From contig JBGUBD010000001.1 in NCBI GenBank assembly GCA_041821185.1, positions 1-64,000 on the forward strand: a DNA stretch of 64,000 nt, given 5' to 3'. The notes below the pieces were generated by a model. That model worked only from the letters and a program-made list of their open reading frames with translations. It did not search any database and was not told the origin of the DNA. This DNA is from Phycisphaerales bacterium AB-hyl4 (GTDB lineage Bacteria > Planctomycetota > Phycisphaerae > Phycisphaerales > Phycisphaeraceae). Numbering within the stretch: position 1 is the first letter of the stretch; each line of letters begins with the position of its first letter. Below, piece after piece: positions 1-8,982 of this stretch. The translations under genes and the position numbers were made by a program.

Positions 1-271
1 CGAACTGGCGGACGAGTTTGAGCATCCGCGCTGGAAGCAGATGGGCGAAAAGGCTTCGGCGGCGGGCCACGGCGGAGGCGACTTTTTCGTGCTCGAAGAC
101 TTCGTGCTTGCCGTGCAGGGTGAGCGTGACAACCCGATCGACGTGTACGACGCGGTGACGTGGAGCAGCATCATCTGGCTCAGCGAGCAGTCGATTCGCA
201 CGAAGCAGGCGGTCGCCGCACCGGACTACCGCCTGGCCGAGGTCGCCGCGCCGGTGGAGGTAAGAGCTTGA
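1..271 (+). CDS. Gfo/Idh/MocA-family oxidoreductase, C-terminal end (partial)
   Basis: The reading frame is open from base 2 and only the last 89 or so residues are inside the window. The stretch [19 protein letters not shown] near the end is characteristic of the C-terminal part of Gfo/Idh/MocA NAD(P)-dependent sugar oxidoreductases (including GH109-like members) of Planctomycetota. The Rossmann part and any signal peptide lie upstream of the window. The stop codon overlaps the TTG start of the next gene (TTGA, 268-271), so this is the upstream member of the operon that runs to 3694. The substrate cannot be inferred from the fragment. Confidence 0.7.
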   Translation, partial: ELADEFEHPRWKQMGEKASAAGHGGGDFFVLEDFVLAVQGERDNPIDVYDAVTWSSIIWLSEQSIRTKQAVAAPDYRLAEVAAPVEVRA

Positions 272-1446
272 AGATCACCGCCATTGAAACACACGTCTGC
301 CATGCGCGGATGCGCAACTGGATCTTTGTGAAGGTGCTCACCGACCAGCCGGGCCTGTGGGGCTGGGGCGAAGCGACGCTGGAGTGGCACACGCGTGCGG
401 TGGTGGGCGCGATCGAAGATATCAGCCATTTGCTCGTCGGCGAAGACCCGAGGCGTGTCGAGCACCTCTGGCAGATGATGTACCGCCAGCACTTCTGGCA
501 CGGCAACGGCATCGTTCGTGGCACGGCCATCAGTGGCATCGACCTGTCGCTGTGGGACATCGTCGGCAAGGCGCTGGGCGTGCCCTGTCATCAGCTCTGG
601 GGCGGGCCGGTGCGCGATTACGTTCGGCTGTATTGCCACCTCGGCGGCGGCCGGATGGAAGACTTTTACGAGACAGCGCCGGACGATGCGAAGCGGTTTG
701 CTGACCTTGCGCGGCAGGCAGTGGCGGACGGGTTCACTGCGTTCAAGAGCATGGCGGTGCCGGAGACGATGCCGCTGGAAGGTTTGAAGCCGGTGCGTTA
801 CGCCGAGGCGTGCGTGGCGGCGATGCGCGAGGCGGTAGGCGATGGCATTGACATCATGGTGGATTGTCATGCCCGGCCGTCGCCGGCGATGGGCATGCGC
901 TTTGCGCGGGCGATGGAGCCCTATGGCTTGTACTTTTTCGAAGAGCCCTGCTGGCCGGAGTCGATTGACAGCATAGCCGACATTCAGCGGGCCGTCGGTA
1001 CACCGATCGCCACGGGTGAACGACTGATCAGCCAGCATGCGTTTCGCGAGCTGTTGGAGAAGCGAGCCTGTCGCGTGCTTCAGCCGGACATTACACATTG
1101 CGGCGGCTTGAGCGAGGCGCGGCGCATCGCCGCGATGGCCGAGGCGTACCGCGTGGCGCTCGCCCCGCACAACCCGCAGGGCCCGGTGAGCACGGCCGCA
1201 AGCCTGGAACTAGGTTTCGCCACGCCGTCGTACATCATCTGCGAATCGGTGCATGGGGATGTGCCGTGGCGGGCGGACGTGGTCAGCGAAGGTTTTACGG
1301 TTGAAAAGGAGGGCCGACTCGTTCGGCCGAGCTCGCGGCCGGGTCTTGGTGTGGAGATTGATGAAGCTGAGGTGAAGAAGCATCCGTTTGAGCAGGAAGT
1401 ATTGCAGCGGACGTTCTACCCCGACGGCAGCGTGGGAGACTGGTAA
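268..1446 (+). CDS. Enolase-superfamily sugar-acid dehydratase (galactonate dehydratase-like)
   Basis: A 392-residue protein of the mandelate racemase/muconate-lactonizing subgroup, which removes water from sugar acids to give 2-keto-3-deoxy acids. Metal ligands of the barrel are visible as DCHARPS (about residue 198), FFEEP (about 225) and TGER (about 250), and the catalytic His sits in APHNPQGP (about 300), the pattern of D-galactonate/mannonate-type dehydratases. I chose TTG at 268 because GGTGGAGG ends 7 bases upstream, the N-terminus [10 protein letters not shown] fits the family, and it overlaps the previous stop by translational coupling; a longer frame from 160 would run inside the upstream gene. 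The next gene starts within the TAA stop. The exact sugar acid is not determined; galactonate is a family guess and rhamnonate or another aldonate is equally possible given the rhamnose-related neighbours. Confidence 0.85.
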   Translation: MKITAIETHVCHARMRNWIFVKVLTDQPGLWGWGEATLEWHTRAVVGAIEDISHLLVGEDPRRVEHLWQMMYRQHFWHGNGIVRGTAISGIDLSLWDIVGKALGVPCHQLWGGPVRDYVRLYCHLGGGRMEDFYETAPDDAKRFADLARQAVADGFTAFKSMAVPETMPLEGLKPVRYAEACVAAMREAVGDGIDIMVDCHARPSPAMGMRFARAMEPYGLYFFEEPCWPESIDSIADIQRAVGTPIATGERLISQHAFRELLEKRACRVLQPDITHCGGLSEARRIAAMAEAYRVALAPHNPQGPVSTAASLELGFATPSYIICESVHGDVPWRADVVSEGFTVEKEGRLVRPSSRPGLGVEIDEAEVKKHPFEQEVLQRTFYPDGSVGDW

Positions 1447-2255
1447 TGGCGATCAATCTGACAGGCCAGGTGGCAATGATCAGCGGCGGGCTTGGTGACA
1501 TCGGCCGAGCCACCGGCGAAGCGCTGGCCGAGGCGGGCGCGGCCGTGGCCGTGTCGGACATGGCCGATCAGCCTAAGGGCGAAGCGTGGTGTGATTCGAT
1601 GGCGACGCTCGGACGGCGATGCCGCTACGACCGCGTCGACGTCACCGATTCGCAGGCGGTGCACCGGTGGGTCGACCGGGTAGAGCAGGCGCTGGGGCCG
1701 CCGACGCTGGCCGTGGTGAACGCGGCGGTGGTCGAGCCGGCCGATAGTTTGACGATCGATTCGGCGTCATGGGGACGACAGTTGGCGGTCAACCTCGACG
1801 GCGCGTTTTACATGGCACAGGCGGCGGCGAAGCGTCTGGTCGCGGCAAAGCGGCCTGGCGGAATCGTGTTCGTCGGCTCGTGGGCGGCACACCGGCCGCA
1901 CCCGGATATCGTCGCCTACAGCGTGGCGAAGGCCGGGCTGCGCATGCTCATGCAGTGCATGGCGCTCGAACTCGCTCCGCACGGCATTCGCGTCAACGAG
2001 ATCGCACCGGGCTACGTTGATGCCGGCCTCAGCGGCCGCCTCTTCAAACAGGAGCCGGCGAAACGCCAACGTGCTGTCCGGCAGACGCCCACCGGGCAGC
2101 TTATCGACGCGACCGAGGTTGCCCGGCAGATCGTGTGGTTGTGTGACTCGGCAAACCGACACCTGACTGGCCATGCGCTTGTGATGGATGGCGGTCTTTC
2201 GCTGGTCTCCTCCGCAACCGGCAATACGGCGACGAAGCCAGAAACACAAGAATGA
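1446..2255 (+). CDS. Short-chain dehydrogenase/reductase (SDR)
   Basis: A 269-residue classical SDR, NAD(P)-dependent. The nucleotide-binding glycine motif is SGGLGDIG (residues about 14-21), the NNAG-equivalent is VNAAVVEP, the catalytic Ser is in VGSWAAH and the YxxxK pair is YSVAK. The end has the usual H-LTGHALVMDGGLS. The ATG shares its A with the TAA stop of the dehydratase gene (1444-1448), and the stop overlaps the following start as ATGA, so the three genes are translationally coupled. It probably oxidises or reduces a sugar, sugar acid or keto-deoxy acid in the same pathway as the dehydratase; the substrate is inference. Confidence 0.9.
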   Translation: MAINLTGQVAMISGGLGDIGRATGEALAEAGAAVAVSDMADQPKGEAWCDSMATLGRRCRYDRVDVTDSQAVHRWVDRVEQALGPPTLAVVNAAVVEPADSLTIDSASWGRQLAVNLDGAFYMAQAAAKRLVAAKRPGGIVFVGSWAAHRPHPDIVAYSVAKAGLRMLMQCMALELAPHGIRVNEIAPGYVDAGLSGRLFKQEPAKRQRAVRQTPTGQLIDATEVARQIVWLCDSANRHLTGHALVMDGGLSLVSSATGNTATKPETQE

Positions 2256-3694
2256 ATACGACCACAAGCAGTCGTTCCGACCCTTCTTCGACACCCGTGT
2301 GGCAACCCAGGGCGGCGGCGGTGCATGCGGGCGTGGCGCGATGCGACATCACGCCGCCGACGGGCATTTACGCGCGCATGTGGGGCGCTGCGGAACATGA
2401 CTGCGCGGAAGGCGTCCACCAGCCGCTGACCGCAACGGTGCTGGCGATTCGTGGCAACGACGGCGGAGAGCCCTTGCTGCTGATCTCGCTCGACTGGGTC
2501 TTTGTGACGGGTGAGGAGGAACTGAGCCTGCTTCGCACGCCTCTATTGGAACTGCTCGGCGGCGATCCGGCAAGGCTGATCATCGCCTGCACCCACACCC
2601 ACGCCGCAGGCATGATGACCCTCTCGCGTAGCAACCTGCCCGGCGGCGCGTTGATTGCGCCCTACCTCCAGCACACAGCCGAGCAACTCCGACGCGCCAG
2701 TGAACAGGCGTTGCAGTCCAGCCAGACTCAGCCGTGCACCTTGACCTGGTCTACCGGCCGATGCGATCTGGCGGCGAATCGCGACCTGCCCGCTGCGGAT
2801 GGATTGCGTGACTTATGCGGGTTCAACCCGGCAGCCAAGGTGGACGACACATTGCTGGTCGGTCGGTTGACGCGCCAAGCCGACGACAGCATGCTGGCGA
2901 CGGTGGTCAACTACGCCTGCCATCCGACGACGCTGGCGTGGGAGAATCGCCTGCTTTCGCCGGACTACGTCGGCACGATGCGCGAGGTGGTCGAGTCTGC
3001 CACCGGCGGAGCGCCGTGCCTGTTTCTCCAGGGCGCATCGGGCGAGTTGGCGCCACGCTTGCAGTATGTCGCCGACCTCGCGATCGCCGAGGGGCACGGA
3101 CGTCAGCTCGGTCATGCGGTGCTCAGCACGCTGGCGGGCATGCTTCCGCCGCGTCGAAAGCTGGTGATGGAACAGGTGGTGGAATCGGGCGCACCGCTGG
3201 CGGTATGGGGGACAGCGGCGGATGAGCCGAGTGATGCCGTGTCGGCGATCTGCTTCCAGGTCGATCTGCCGACGAAGCCCATGCCGACGGTCGAACAACT
3301 GTGTGCGAAGCTCGCGGGCTGCACGGATCGGGCGCAATCGGAGCGGTTGCGTCGTCAACTCCGATTGGTCGAGCAGTTCCGCATGAACAAGGCGTTCGCC
3401 TGCTCGGTCTGGGCGTGGCGAATCGGCGACGCGCTGTTCGTGGCACAGCCCAATGAGGCCTACTCCGACCTGCAACAATGTTTGCGTTCCGCGTTCCCGC
3501 AACAGGCAGTGCTCGTGATGAACGTGGCGAACGGTTCGTGCGGCTACCTGTATCCGCGTCATCTGGCTGGACGAAATCGCTACGCCGTCTGGCAGAGCCC
3601 TTACACGGGCGAGGCGCTGGATGTGCTGGTAAACGAATGCCAGCGGCACTTGACCAATCTCGTTGTCGGCCCCGATGCAAGCACACGATATTGA
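2252..3694 (+). CDS. Neutral/alkaline ceramidase-like hydrolase
   Basis: A 480-residue protein resembling the N-terminal zinc-hydrolase domain of neutral/alkaline non-lysosomal ceramidases. Recognisable segments are VARCDITPPTG near residue 30, the zinc-binding THTHAAG near 120, NYACHPTTL near 215 with a metal-binding His, and FLQGASGELAPR near 255. No signal peptide is seen, so a cytosolic location is likely. Such ceramidase-like proteins are very common in sugar operons of Planctomycetota and their real substrates are mostly unknown; deacylation of a lipid is not implied. The start overlaps the SDR stop (ATGA, 2252-2255). It is the last gene of the operon; the next feature is a tRNA on the other strand. 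Confidence 0.75.
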   Translation: MNTTTSSRSDPSSTPVWQPRAAAVHAGVARCDITPPTGIYARMWGAAEHDCAEGVHQPLTATVLAIRGNDGGEPLLLISLDWVFVTGEEELSLLRTPLLELLGGDPARLIIACTHTHAAGMMTLSRSNLPGGALIAPYLQHTAEQLRRASEQALQSSQTQPCTLTWSTGRCDLAANRDLPAADGLRDLCGFNPAAKVDDTLLVGRLTRQADDSMLATVVNYACHPTTLAWENRLLSPDYVGTMREVVESATGGAPCLFLQGASGELAPRLQYVADLAIAEGHGRQLGHAVLSTLAGMLPPRRKLVMEQVVESGAPLAVWGTAADEPSDAVSAICFQVDLPTKPMPTVEQLCAKLAGCTDRAQSERLRRQLRLVEQFRMNKAFACSVWAWRIGDALFVAQPNEAYSDLQQCLRSAFPQQAVLVMNVANGSCGYLYPRHLAGRNRYAVWQSPYTGEALDVLVNECQRHLTNLVVGPDASTRY

Positions 3695-4038
3695 AGCCAA
3701 TTCGAGAACTCAGGCCAGCCCCATGCTGAGAAGCGATCGCCAACGTGTGTTCTGCCAGCAATCGAATTCAAAGCCACCGACCGGAGTCGAACCGGTAACC
3801 GCTGGTTTACAAAACCAGTGCTCTGCCAATTGAGCTACGGTGGCGAGGTGCCGGGCATTTCACCCGTTGCCGTCCATGTGGGCCAGCAGGAAGACGGCGA
3901 AGGCGCGGTTGGCGGCGTAGGGGCCGACTTGTCCCTTGCATGACGTGCCTGTCGCGTTACAGTGCGGACGTCGGGCCGATAGAGGATCGGCCTTCAGCGA
4001 AAACCGGTGGGGCGGTAACGAGTTTGGAGGCGTGAAGC
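3695..4038. other. Intergenic region with tRNA-Thr and a short coding-like remnant
   Basis: Apart from the tRNA-Thr, this 344-base gap holds a minus-strand open stretch ending in TGA at about 3862. Its last 25 residues, read from about 3939, include GPYAANRAFAVFLLAHMDG, which looks like the tail of a genuine protein rather than random translation, but no start codon with a good ribosome binding site and no domain can be assigned. It could be the decayed end of a gene deleted next to the tRNA. No other feature is seen here apart from the ribosome binding site of the 4039 gene. Confidence 0.3.
3772..3844 (-). tRNA. tRNA-Thr (anticodon TGT)
   Basis: Read on the minus strand, the sequence folds into a full cloverleaf: 7-bp acceptor GCCACCG/CGGTGGC, D-arm GCTC...GAGC, anticodon stem CTGGT/ACCAG with loop TTTGTAA (anticodon TGT), and T-arm ACCGG-TTCGACT-CCGGT. 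The length is 73 bases including discriminator T; CCA is not encoded. It decodes ACA and other ACN threonine codons. Confidence 0.97.
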
Positions 4039-4677
4039 ATGAAGGGTTCTGTTCTGCGTAATGTCGGAATGTTGTTCGGATGGATGATTGCGGCCACGCT
4101 CATGGTCGGATGCACCGCCGACGAGGGCGGGGATGGCGCCGCGGCGGCCGGCGGGGATGTGCAAAGTGATGTGCAATTCGACCTCAGCGAGGTCGGCCTT
4201 CGCGGGATGCGGTTTGATGAAGGTGAAGCGGTGCTGCTGGAGGATGGCTTGACGTTCCCCGGCGCGCGGGTGGAGATCGCTGGGGTGGGCATCATGACGC
4301 TTGCCACCGAAAGCGTGAGCCTCGAGTCGTTTGACGACCCGGCGATCGAGTTCCGAGGTGAGCCGGTGCGGATGCTCTTTCGCATGCGTGGCGAGGTCAG
4401 CCAGGACGAGGCCGGCCAGCTTCTGTGGACGGTCGATCGTGTCACGCCGCGCATGCTCGACGGCGACGATCAGGCCTTGGGGACGAATACTGCCGAAGAG
4501 GCGCTCGAAGCGCTCCGCGCCAACGGCGTGAACGTGCCCGAGGTTGGCGATGACGGCAGGGAAGTCACGTTGACCGTCGAGGTCAGCGACGAGGATTACA
4601 GCGAACTCTCATTCACGTCCGACTGGGAGGCGTTGCAGCGTTTCACGGGCACGCGCAATACGGATCGCAACTTCTGA
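4039..4677 (+). CDS. Predicted lipoprotein of unknown function
   Basis: A 212-residue protein with a lipoprotein signal peptide: positively charged start MKGSVLRN, a hydrophobic stretch, then lipobox LMVGC with the modified Cys at about residue 29, followed by an acidic, glycine-rich linker. The mature part is acidic and probably beta-rich, but I do not recognise a family. A GGAGG-type ribosome binding site (around 4025-4030) precedes ATG. It stands alone between the tRNA-Thr and the convergent metG. Attachment to a cell-envelope membrane is predicted from the lipobox; the role is unknown. Confidence 0.75.
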   Translation: MKGSVLRNVGMLFGWMIAATLMVGCTADEGGDGAAAAGGDVQSDVQFDLSEVGLRGMRFDEGEAVLLEDGLTFPGARVEIAGVGIMTLATESVSLESFDDPAIEFRGEPVRMLFRMRGEVSQDEAGQLLWTVDRVTPRMLDGDDQALGTNTAEEALEALRANGVNVPEVGDDGREVTLTVEVSDEDYSELSFTSDWEALQRFTGTRNTDRNF

Positions 4678-4695
4678 TACGCGAATGCGGGGTCA

Positions 4696-4771
4696 CATTT
4701 AGCCGCGGGGCTTGACCCGCGCTTTCGGCCCGCAGCGTCGAAGAAGGCGGTGCAAGCACCGCCGCTAAATG
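4696..4771. repeat. GC-rich palindromic intergenic element with TTTAGC/GCTAAA ends
   Basis: The outer arms CATTTAGC (4696-4703) and GCTAAATG (4764-4771) are inverted copies. Between them lie two smaller hairpins, GCGGG-CTTGA-CCCGC type around 4706-4721 and GCGGTGC-AA-GCACCGC at about 4748-4763. The element lies between the convergent lipoprotein and metG genes and could act as a bidirectional terminator. The same design (outer TTTAGC arms, inner GC hairpins) recurs near 24.8 and 60.1 kb, so it is probably a dispersed repeat family. Confidence 0.6.
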
Positions 4772-4839
4772 GTTCAAATGCAGAACCCGCGTTGTCGTCC
4801 TAACGTGTCGCCCGTGTCGCAGCGGCAAACGCCGACGGG

Positions 4840-6522
4840 TCAGGCCTTCGCCGGCTGGTGGCGGGGGAAGAGGGCGTCGCCCTTTTCGATCGGCGTGCCG
4901 GGGGCGAGTTGGCCCCAGACGATCCACTTGTCGAAATCACCTCGGCCGGTCTCGCTGAGCTGGTCGACGTAGTGGCCGCAGCCGATGCGCTGCCACAAGG
5001 CTTCGACCTTGTGCGGGATCACCGGCCAGAGCAGCACGGACGCGATGCGCAACGCCTCGGCACAGTTGTAGAGAATCGTTGCGACCTGCGGCAGGTTGTT
5101 CGGATCTTTCGCGAGCTTGAAGGGTGCGGTCTTTTCGATGTAATTATCGACCACCCGGATTATCAACATCGCCTCGCCTATTGCATCGAATAGATCCATT
5201 TGATTCATTGATGCGGTCAAGGCCAATGCACGTGTTTCCACCCATGGTCCATTCGGCTGCATAGTTGCACCCTTGGCCATCGTGGGATCAAGTTGAGCGA
5301 ACGCCAATTCAATTTCAGGCCCCGCCGCCGGCAGCTTGCCGTCGAAGTATTTGGCGCACATGTTCGACACGCGGCTGAAACAGTTGCCGAACGTGTTGGC
5401 GAGGTCGCTGTTGTAGACGTCGATGAACTTGGCCTCCGCGAAGTCGGAGTCGGTCGTGCCCATCGGGCCGTTGGAGGCGAGGAAGTAGCGCAGCGCGTCG
5501 AGGCCGAAGGTTTCGACGTAGCTGTCGATCTTTTCCAGGTCGATGAAGTTGCCCAGGCTCTTGGACATCTTCTGGCCTTCCGCGATCCAGAACGAGTGGG
5601 CGTAGACGAGTTTGGGCAGGTCGATCCATTCGCTGCCTTGCTGACGGCGGAGGGCGAGCAGCAGGGCGGGCCAGATGACCGCGTGGAACCAGAGGATGTC
5701 TTTGGCGATCAGGTGTACGTCGGCGGGCCAGTACTTGCGGCGGTCGTCGGGGTCGTCCACATCGATCGTGCTCAGGTAGTTGAACAGTGCGTCGATCCAG
5801 ACGTAGATGGTGTGCTTCTCATCGCCGGGCACGGAGATGCCCCACTTGGCGGCGGCATCGTCGACGGCATGGCGGGAGATGGGGACGTCGTTCAAGCCTT
5901 CGCGGATGCGGGCGGCGACTTCGTTTTTGCGGGCAACGGGTTGGACGTCGAAGGTTTGGCCAGCCACTTCGCCGCCATCGAGCAGCTTCAAGAGATCGTC
6001 TGCGTAGGCGGAGAGTTTGAAGAAGTAGTTCTGCTCTTTCTTTTTGACGAGCGGCTTGCCGTTGATGGGGCTTTTGAAGTCGTAGTCTTTGGCTTTGTTT
6101 TCGGGGACGTACTCTTCCTGGCCGGCGTCGTACCAGCCTTCGTAGTCGCCGAGGTAGACGTCGCCGGAGTCGAGCAGTTGCTTGACGTATTGCTGGACGC
6201 GTTGGGTGTGGCGTGGCTGACTGGTGCGGATGAAGTCGTCGTGGGTGAGGCCGAGGCGTCGGAAGGTGGATTCGAATTCGTCGGCGTTGCGGTCAGCCCA
6301 CTGCTGGGCGGTGAGGCCGCGCTCGGCGGCGGCGTCGACGACCTTCGCGGCGTGTTCGTCGGTGCCGGTGAGGAAGAAGGTGTCTTCACCACGGAGGCGG
6401 TGGTAGCGGGCGACGACGTCTGCCACGGTGGTGGTGTAGACGTGGCCGATGTGTGGCCGATCGTTGACGTAGTAGATCGGGGTGGTGACGTAGAACGGCT
6501 TGTTGGTGGCGTGCTGTGGCAT
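4840..6522 (-). CDS. metG: Methionyl-tRNA synthetase
   Basis: Charges tRNA-Met with methionine, in the cytosol. The class I signatures are present: PHIGH in the N-terminal TPIYYVNDRPHIGH segment and KMSKS in GQKMSKSLGN. At 560 residues it is the short form, ending after the anticodon-binding helical domain without the C-terminal dimerisation/tRNA-binding domain of the E. coli enzyme. The insert after the HIGH region has YEGWYDAGQEEYV and few cysteines, suggesting a form without the classical zinc knuckle. Several in-frame starts exist upstream (GTG at 6624, ATG at 6534); I place the start at the ATG before PQHATNKPFYV, closest to the conserved core. It stands as a single gene. Confidence 0.95.
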   Translation of the reverse strand: MPQHATNKPFYVTTPIYYVNDRPHIGHVYTTTVADVVARYHRLRGEDTFFLTGTDEHAAKVVDAAAERGLTAQQWADRNADEFESTFRRLGLTHDDFIRTSQPRHTQRVQQYVKQLLDSGDVYLGDYEGWYDAGQEEYVPENKAKDYDFKSPINGKPLVKKKEQNYFFKLSAYADDLLKLLDGGEVAGQTFDVQPVARKNEVAARIREGLNDVPISRHAVDDAAAKWGISVPGDEKHTIYVWIDALFNYLSTIDVDDPDDRRKYWPADVHLIAKDILWFHAVIWPALLLALRRQQGSEWIDLPKLVYAHSFWIAEGQKMSKSLGNFIDLEKIDSYVETFGLDALRYFLASNGPMGTTDSDFAEAKFIDVYNSDLANTFGNCFSRVSNMCAKYFDGKLPAAGPEIELAFAQLDPTMAKGATMQPNGPWVETRALALTASMNQMDLFDAIGEAMLIIRVVDNYIEKTAPFKLAKDPNNLPQVATILYNCAEALRIASVLLWPVIPHKVEALWQRIGCGHYVDQLSETGRGDFDKWIVWGQLAPGTPIEKGDALFPRHQPAKA

Positions 6523-6714
6523 GATTCGGGGCATTGTAGGGGATTGCGCGTCCGCGGTGGAGCGAAGGGGGCACGGGGCTGCACACCGCTGGGCGATGGT
6601 GTGGGGGATGCTGCGGATTCCCACAGGTGGGGATCGCCACTAAACTGTTCGCCGTGTGTGTGAACCCGCTGGCTGTGCTTCGGGCAGTCGGCCATTGCCA
6701 ATCGGAAATTGAAT

Positions 6715-7890
6715 ATGAGTGAAATTCCACTGAGTCAACCCGACATCACCGACGCCGAGATCGAGGCGGTGACGTCGGTTTTGCGGTCGGGTCGGTTGAG
6801 CATCGGGCCCCGGCAGGATCTGTTCGAGCAACTGGTTGCCGAGCGAGCCGGTCGGCAGCACGGTATTGCGGTGTCGTCGGGCACGGCAGGGCTGCACCTG
6901 GCGATGCTGGCCTTGGGCGTGGGGCCTGGTGATGAGGTGATCACCACGCCGTTTTCGTTTATCGCGAGCGCCAACTGCATTTTGATGGCGGGGGCGGTGC
7001 CGGTGTTTGTGGATATTGATCCGCAGAGCATGAACCTCGACCCGGCTCGGCTGGAGGCGGCGATCACGCCGAAGACCAAGGCGATCATCGCGGTGGAAGT
7101 GTTCGGCAATCCGAGGCATATGGAGAAGATCGAGCAGATCGCTCAGCAGCACGAGATTCCGCTGGTGGAGGATGCGTGCGAGGGGATGGGGGGCATCTGC
7201 CACGGTCGGCCGGTGGGCAACTTCGGGCGGGTGAGCGTGTTCGGCTTTTACCCCAACAAGCAGGTGACCACCGGGGAAGGCGGCATGATTGTGACCGACG
7301 ACAGTCGTTTGGCCGAGGCCTGTCGCAGCCTGCGCAACCAGGGTCGGCCGAGCGGGAACTACCAGTCGCACGGCACGCTGAACCGAGGCGGCGTCTGGCT
7401 GGAGCACGAATCGCTGGGCTATAACTATCGGCTGAGCGAGATCGCCGCGGGGCTGGGCATCGCGCAGATGAATCGGCTGGACGAGATGCTCGACGCCCGC
7501 AGGCGGGTGGCAGGGATGTATATGCGTCGGCTGATGGACTGGGACGACCTGGTCATCCCCACCGTCGAGCCGAACTGCGAAGGCGATATGTCGTGGTTCG
7601 TGTATGTCGTTCGCCTGAACAGCTCGTATGGCAAGACCGAGCGCGACCGCATCATCACGGGCATGCGCCGGCACGAGGTGGGGGCGAGCAACTATTTCCC
7701 GTGCATTCACCTTCAGCCGTTCTATCGGCAGCAGCATGGCTTTAAGAAGGGCGATTATCCGATCGCGGAAAGCATCAGCGAGCGCACGATCGCGCTGCCA
7801 TTTTTCAACAAGATGGATGAAACACAGGTGGAACTGGTGTGTCATACGCTGAAGGTGATGATTCAGCGAGAGCAGTTGCTCAAGCGGTAG
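6715..7890 (+). CDS. DegT/DnrJ/EryC1/StrS-family sugar aminotransferase
   Basis: A 391-residue PLP-dependent aminotransferase that transfers an amino group to a nucleotide-linked keto-sugar in surface polysaccharide or LPS synthesis. The PLP lysine is K182 in GFYPNKQVTTGEGG; VEDACEG (about 151-157) carries the aspartate that contacts the pyridine nitrogen, and SSGTAGLHLA (about 54-63) binds phosphate. ATG 6715 is preferred over the TTG two codons upstream. It is followed 43 bases later by a Gfo/Idh oxidoreductase, a common pairing in pathways for amino-deoxy sugars. The exact nucleotide sugar is unknown. Confidence 0.9.
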   Translation: MSEIPLSQPDITDAEIEAVTSVLRSGRLSIGPRQDLFEQLVAERAGRQHGIAVSSGTAGLHLAMLALGVGPGDEVITTPFSFIASANCILMAGAVPVFVDIDPQSMNLDPARLEAAITPKTKAIIAVEVFGNPRHMEKIEQIAQQHEIPLVEDACEGMGGICHGRPVGNFGRVSVFGFYPNKQVTTGEGGMIVTDDSRLAEACRSLRNQGRPSGNYQSHGTLNRGGVWLEHESLGYNYRLSEIAAGLGIAQMNRLDEMLDARRRVAGMYMRRLMDWDDLVIPTVEPNCEGDMSWFVYVVRLNSSYGKTERDRIITGMRRHEVGASNYFPCIHLQPFYRQQHGFKKGDYPIAESISERTIALPFFNKMDETQVELVCHTLKVMIQREQLLKR

Positions 7891-7933
7891 CTTGCGCGTG
7901 CGATGACCGCATCGATTTATCGACAGGCAAGAC

Positions 7934-8926
7934 ATGAGCAACGCAGGTCAAACGGGTATCGGGCTGTTCGGCTTCAACGGCCATCAACTGCATGGCAAAC
8001 TGGCGGACCATCCGCGAGCGAGGCTGGTCGGCATTGCCGGCGGCATGCCCGCGAGCGAGCCGAGCGACCCGCAGTGGCAGCAGGCAAAGCGGTATGAGAA
8101 CCTCACGGAGATGCTCGCCGACCCGCAGGTGCAACTGGTCTCGCTCTGCTCGGCCCGACGTGCCGAGCAGGCGGAGCATGCGGTGCAATGCCTCGAAGCA
8201 GGCAAGCATGTTTACGCTGAGAAACCTTGTGCACTGGACGAGGCAGACATTGACCGCATCGTCGCCACGGCGAAGCGGACGGGGCGATTGTTTCACGAGA
8301 TGGCGGGCACGGCGTTTGATCGGCCTTACCTGGCGATGTCGCGGGTGGTGCGTGAGGGGCGCATCGGCGAGGTGGTGCAGGTGCTCGCGCAGAAGTCGTA
8401 TCCGTATCGCGACACACGCCCGCAGGACGAAGCCGTCGACGGCGGGCTGACCGTACAGGCAGGCGTGCACGCGACGCGCATGATCGAGCAGGTCGCCGGC
8501 CAGCGGATCAAGACCATCACCGCCGTCGAAACCACGCTGGGCAATCCCGTGCCCGACGGCGAGCTGCGCATGGCGTCGTCGTTATGTATGCGGCTGGCCA
8601 ACGGCGGCGTCGCGTCGATGCTCGCCAACTACCTCAACCAGTCCGGTACGGGCGTGTGGGGCAACGAAGATCTACGCATCTTCGGTACGAAAGGCTTCGT
8701 CGAGTCAATCGGCGGCGGCACGGCGACACGCATCGTCATCGGCGATGACGTGCTCGAACTGCCCGACGCGGACGCGGCGCAGGATTACTTCGAGCTGTTT
8801 CTTGATGAGCTGATCGACGGCAAGCCGATGCCGATGTCGGTTGATGATGAGCTGCACCCGACGCGCGTGCTGCTTCGTGCCCGCGCGTCGCTGCTGGACG
8901 AGACACCGGTGTCGGCAGGGCGGTGA
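7934..8926 (+). CDS. Gfo/Idh/MocA-family oxidoreductase
   Basis: A 330-residue NAD(P)-dependent oxidoreductase. The N-terminal Rossmann fold starts with GIGLFGFNGH, where the usual GxGxxG is altered, and the signature EKP is present in YAEKPCALDEADID (about residue 95-110). The C-terminal half has the family alpha/beta domain with GLTVQAGVHATRMIEQV in place of the usual D..H catalytic helix. Proteins of this type oxidise or epimerise sugars and cyclitols. It lies in the same direction as the aminotransferase before it and may act on the same sugar, though a separate catabolic role is also possible. Confidence 0.85.
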   Translation: MSNAGQTGIGLFGFNGHQLHGKLADHPRARLVGIAGGMPASEPSDPQWQQAKRYENLTEMLADPQVQLVSLCSARRAEQAEHAVQCLEAGKHVYAEKPCALDEADIDRIVATAKRTGRLFHEMAGTAFDRPYLAMSRVVREGRIGEVVQVLAQKSYPYRDTRPQDEAVDGGLTVQAGVHATRMIEQVAGQRIKTITAVETTLGNPVPDGELRMASSLCMRLANGGVASMLANYLNQSGTGVWGNEDLRIFGTKGFVESIGGGTATRIVIGDDVLELPDADAAQDYFELFLDELIDGKPMPMSVDDELHPTRVLLRARASLLDETPVSAGR

Positions 8927-8982
8927 ATGACGTTGTACCGTTCGGCCTCGGCTGATGCGTGGGCGCGCGGTTTGGGGGCGAA

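Noticed and set aside
5293..6663. 456-residue plus-strand frame opposite metG
   Set aside because: Antisense to a clear metG with HIGH and KMSKS; Val/Asp/Gly-rich low-complexity translation.
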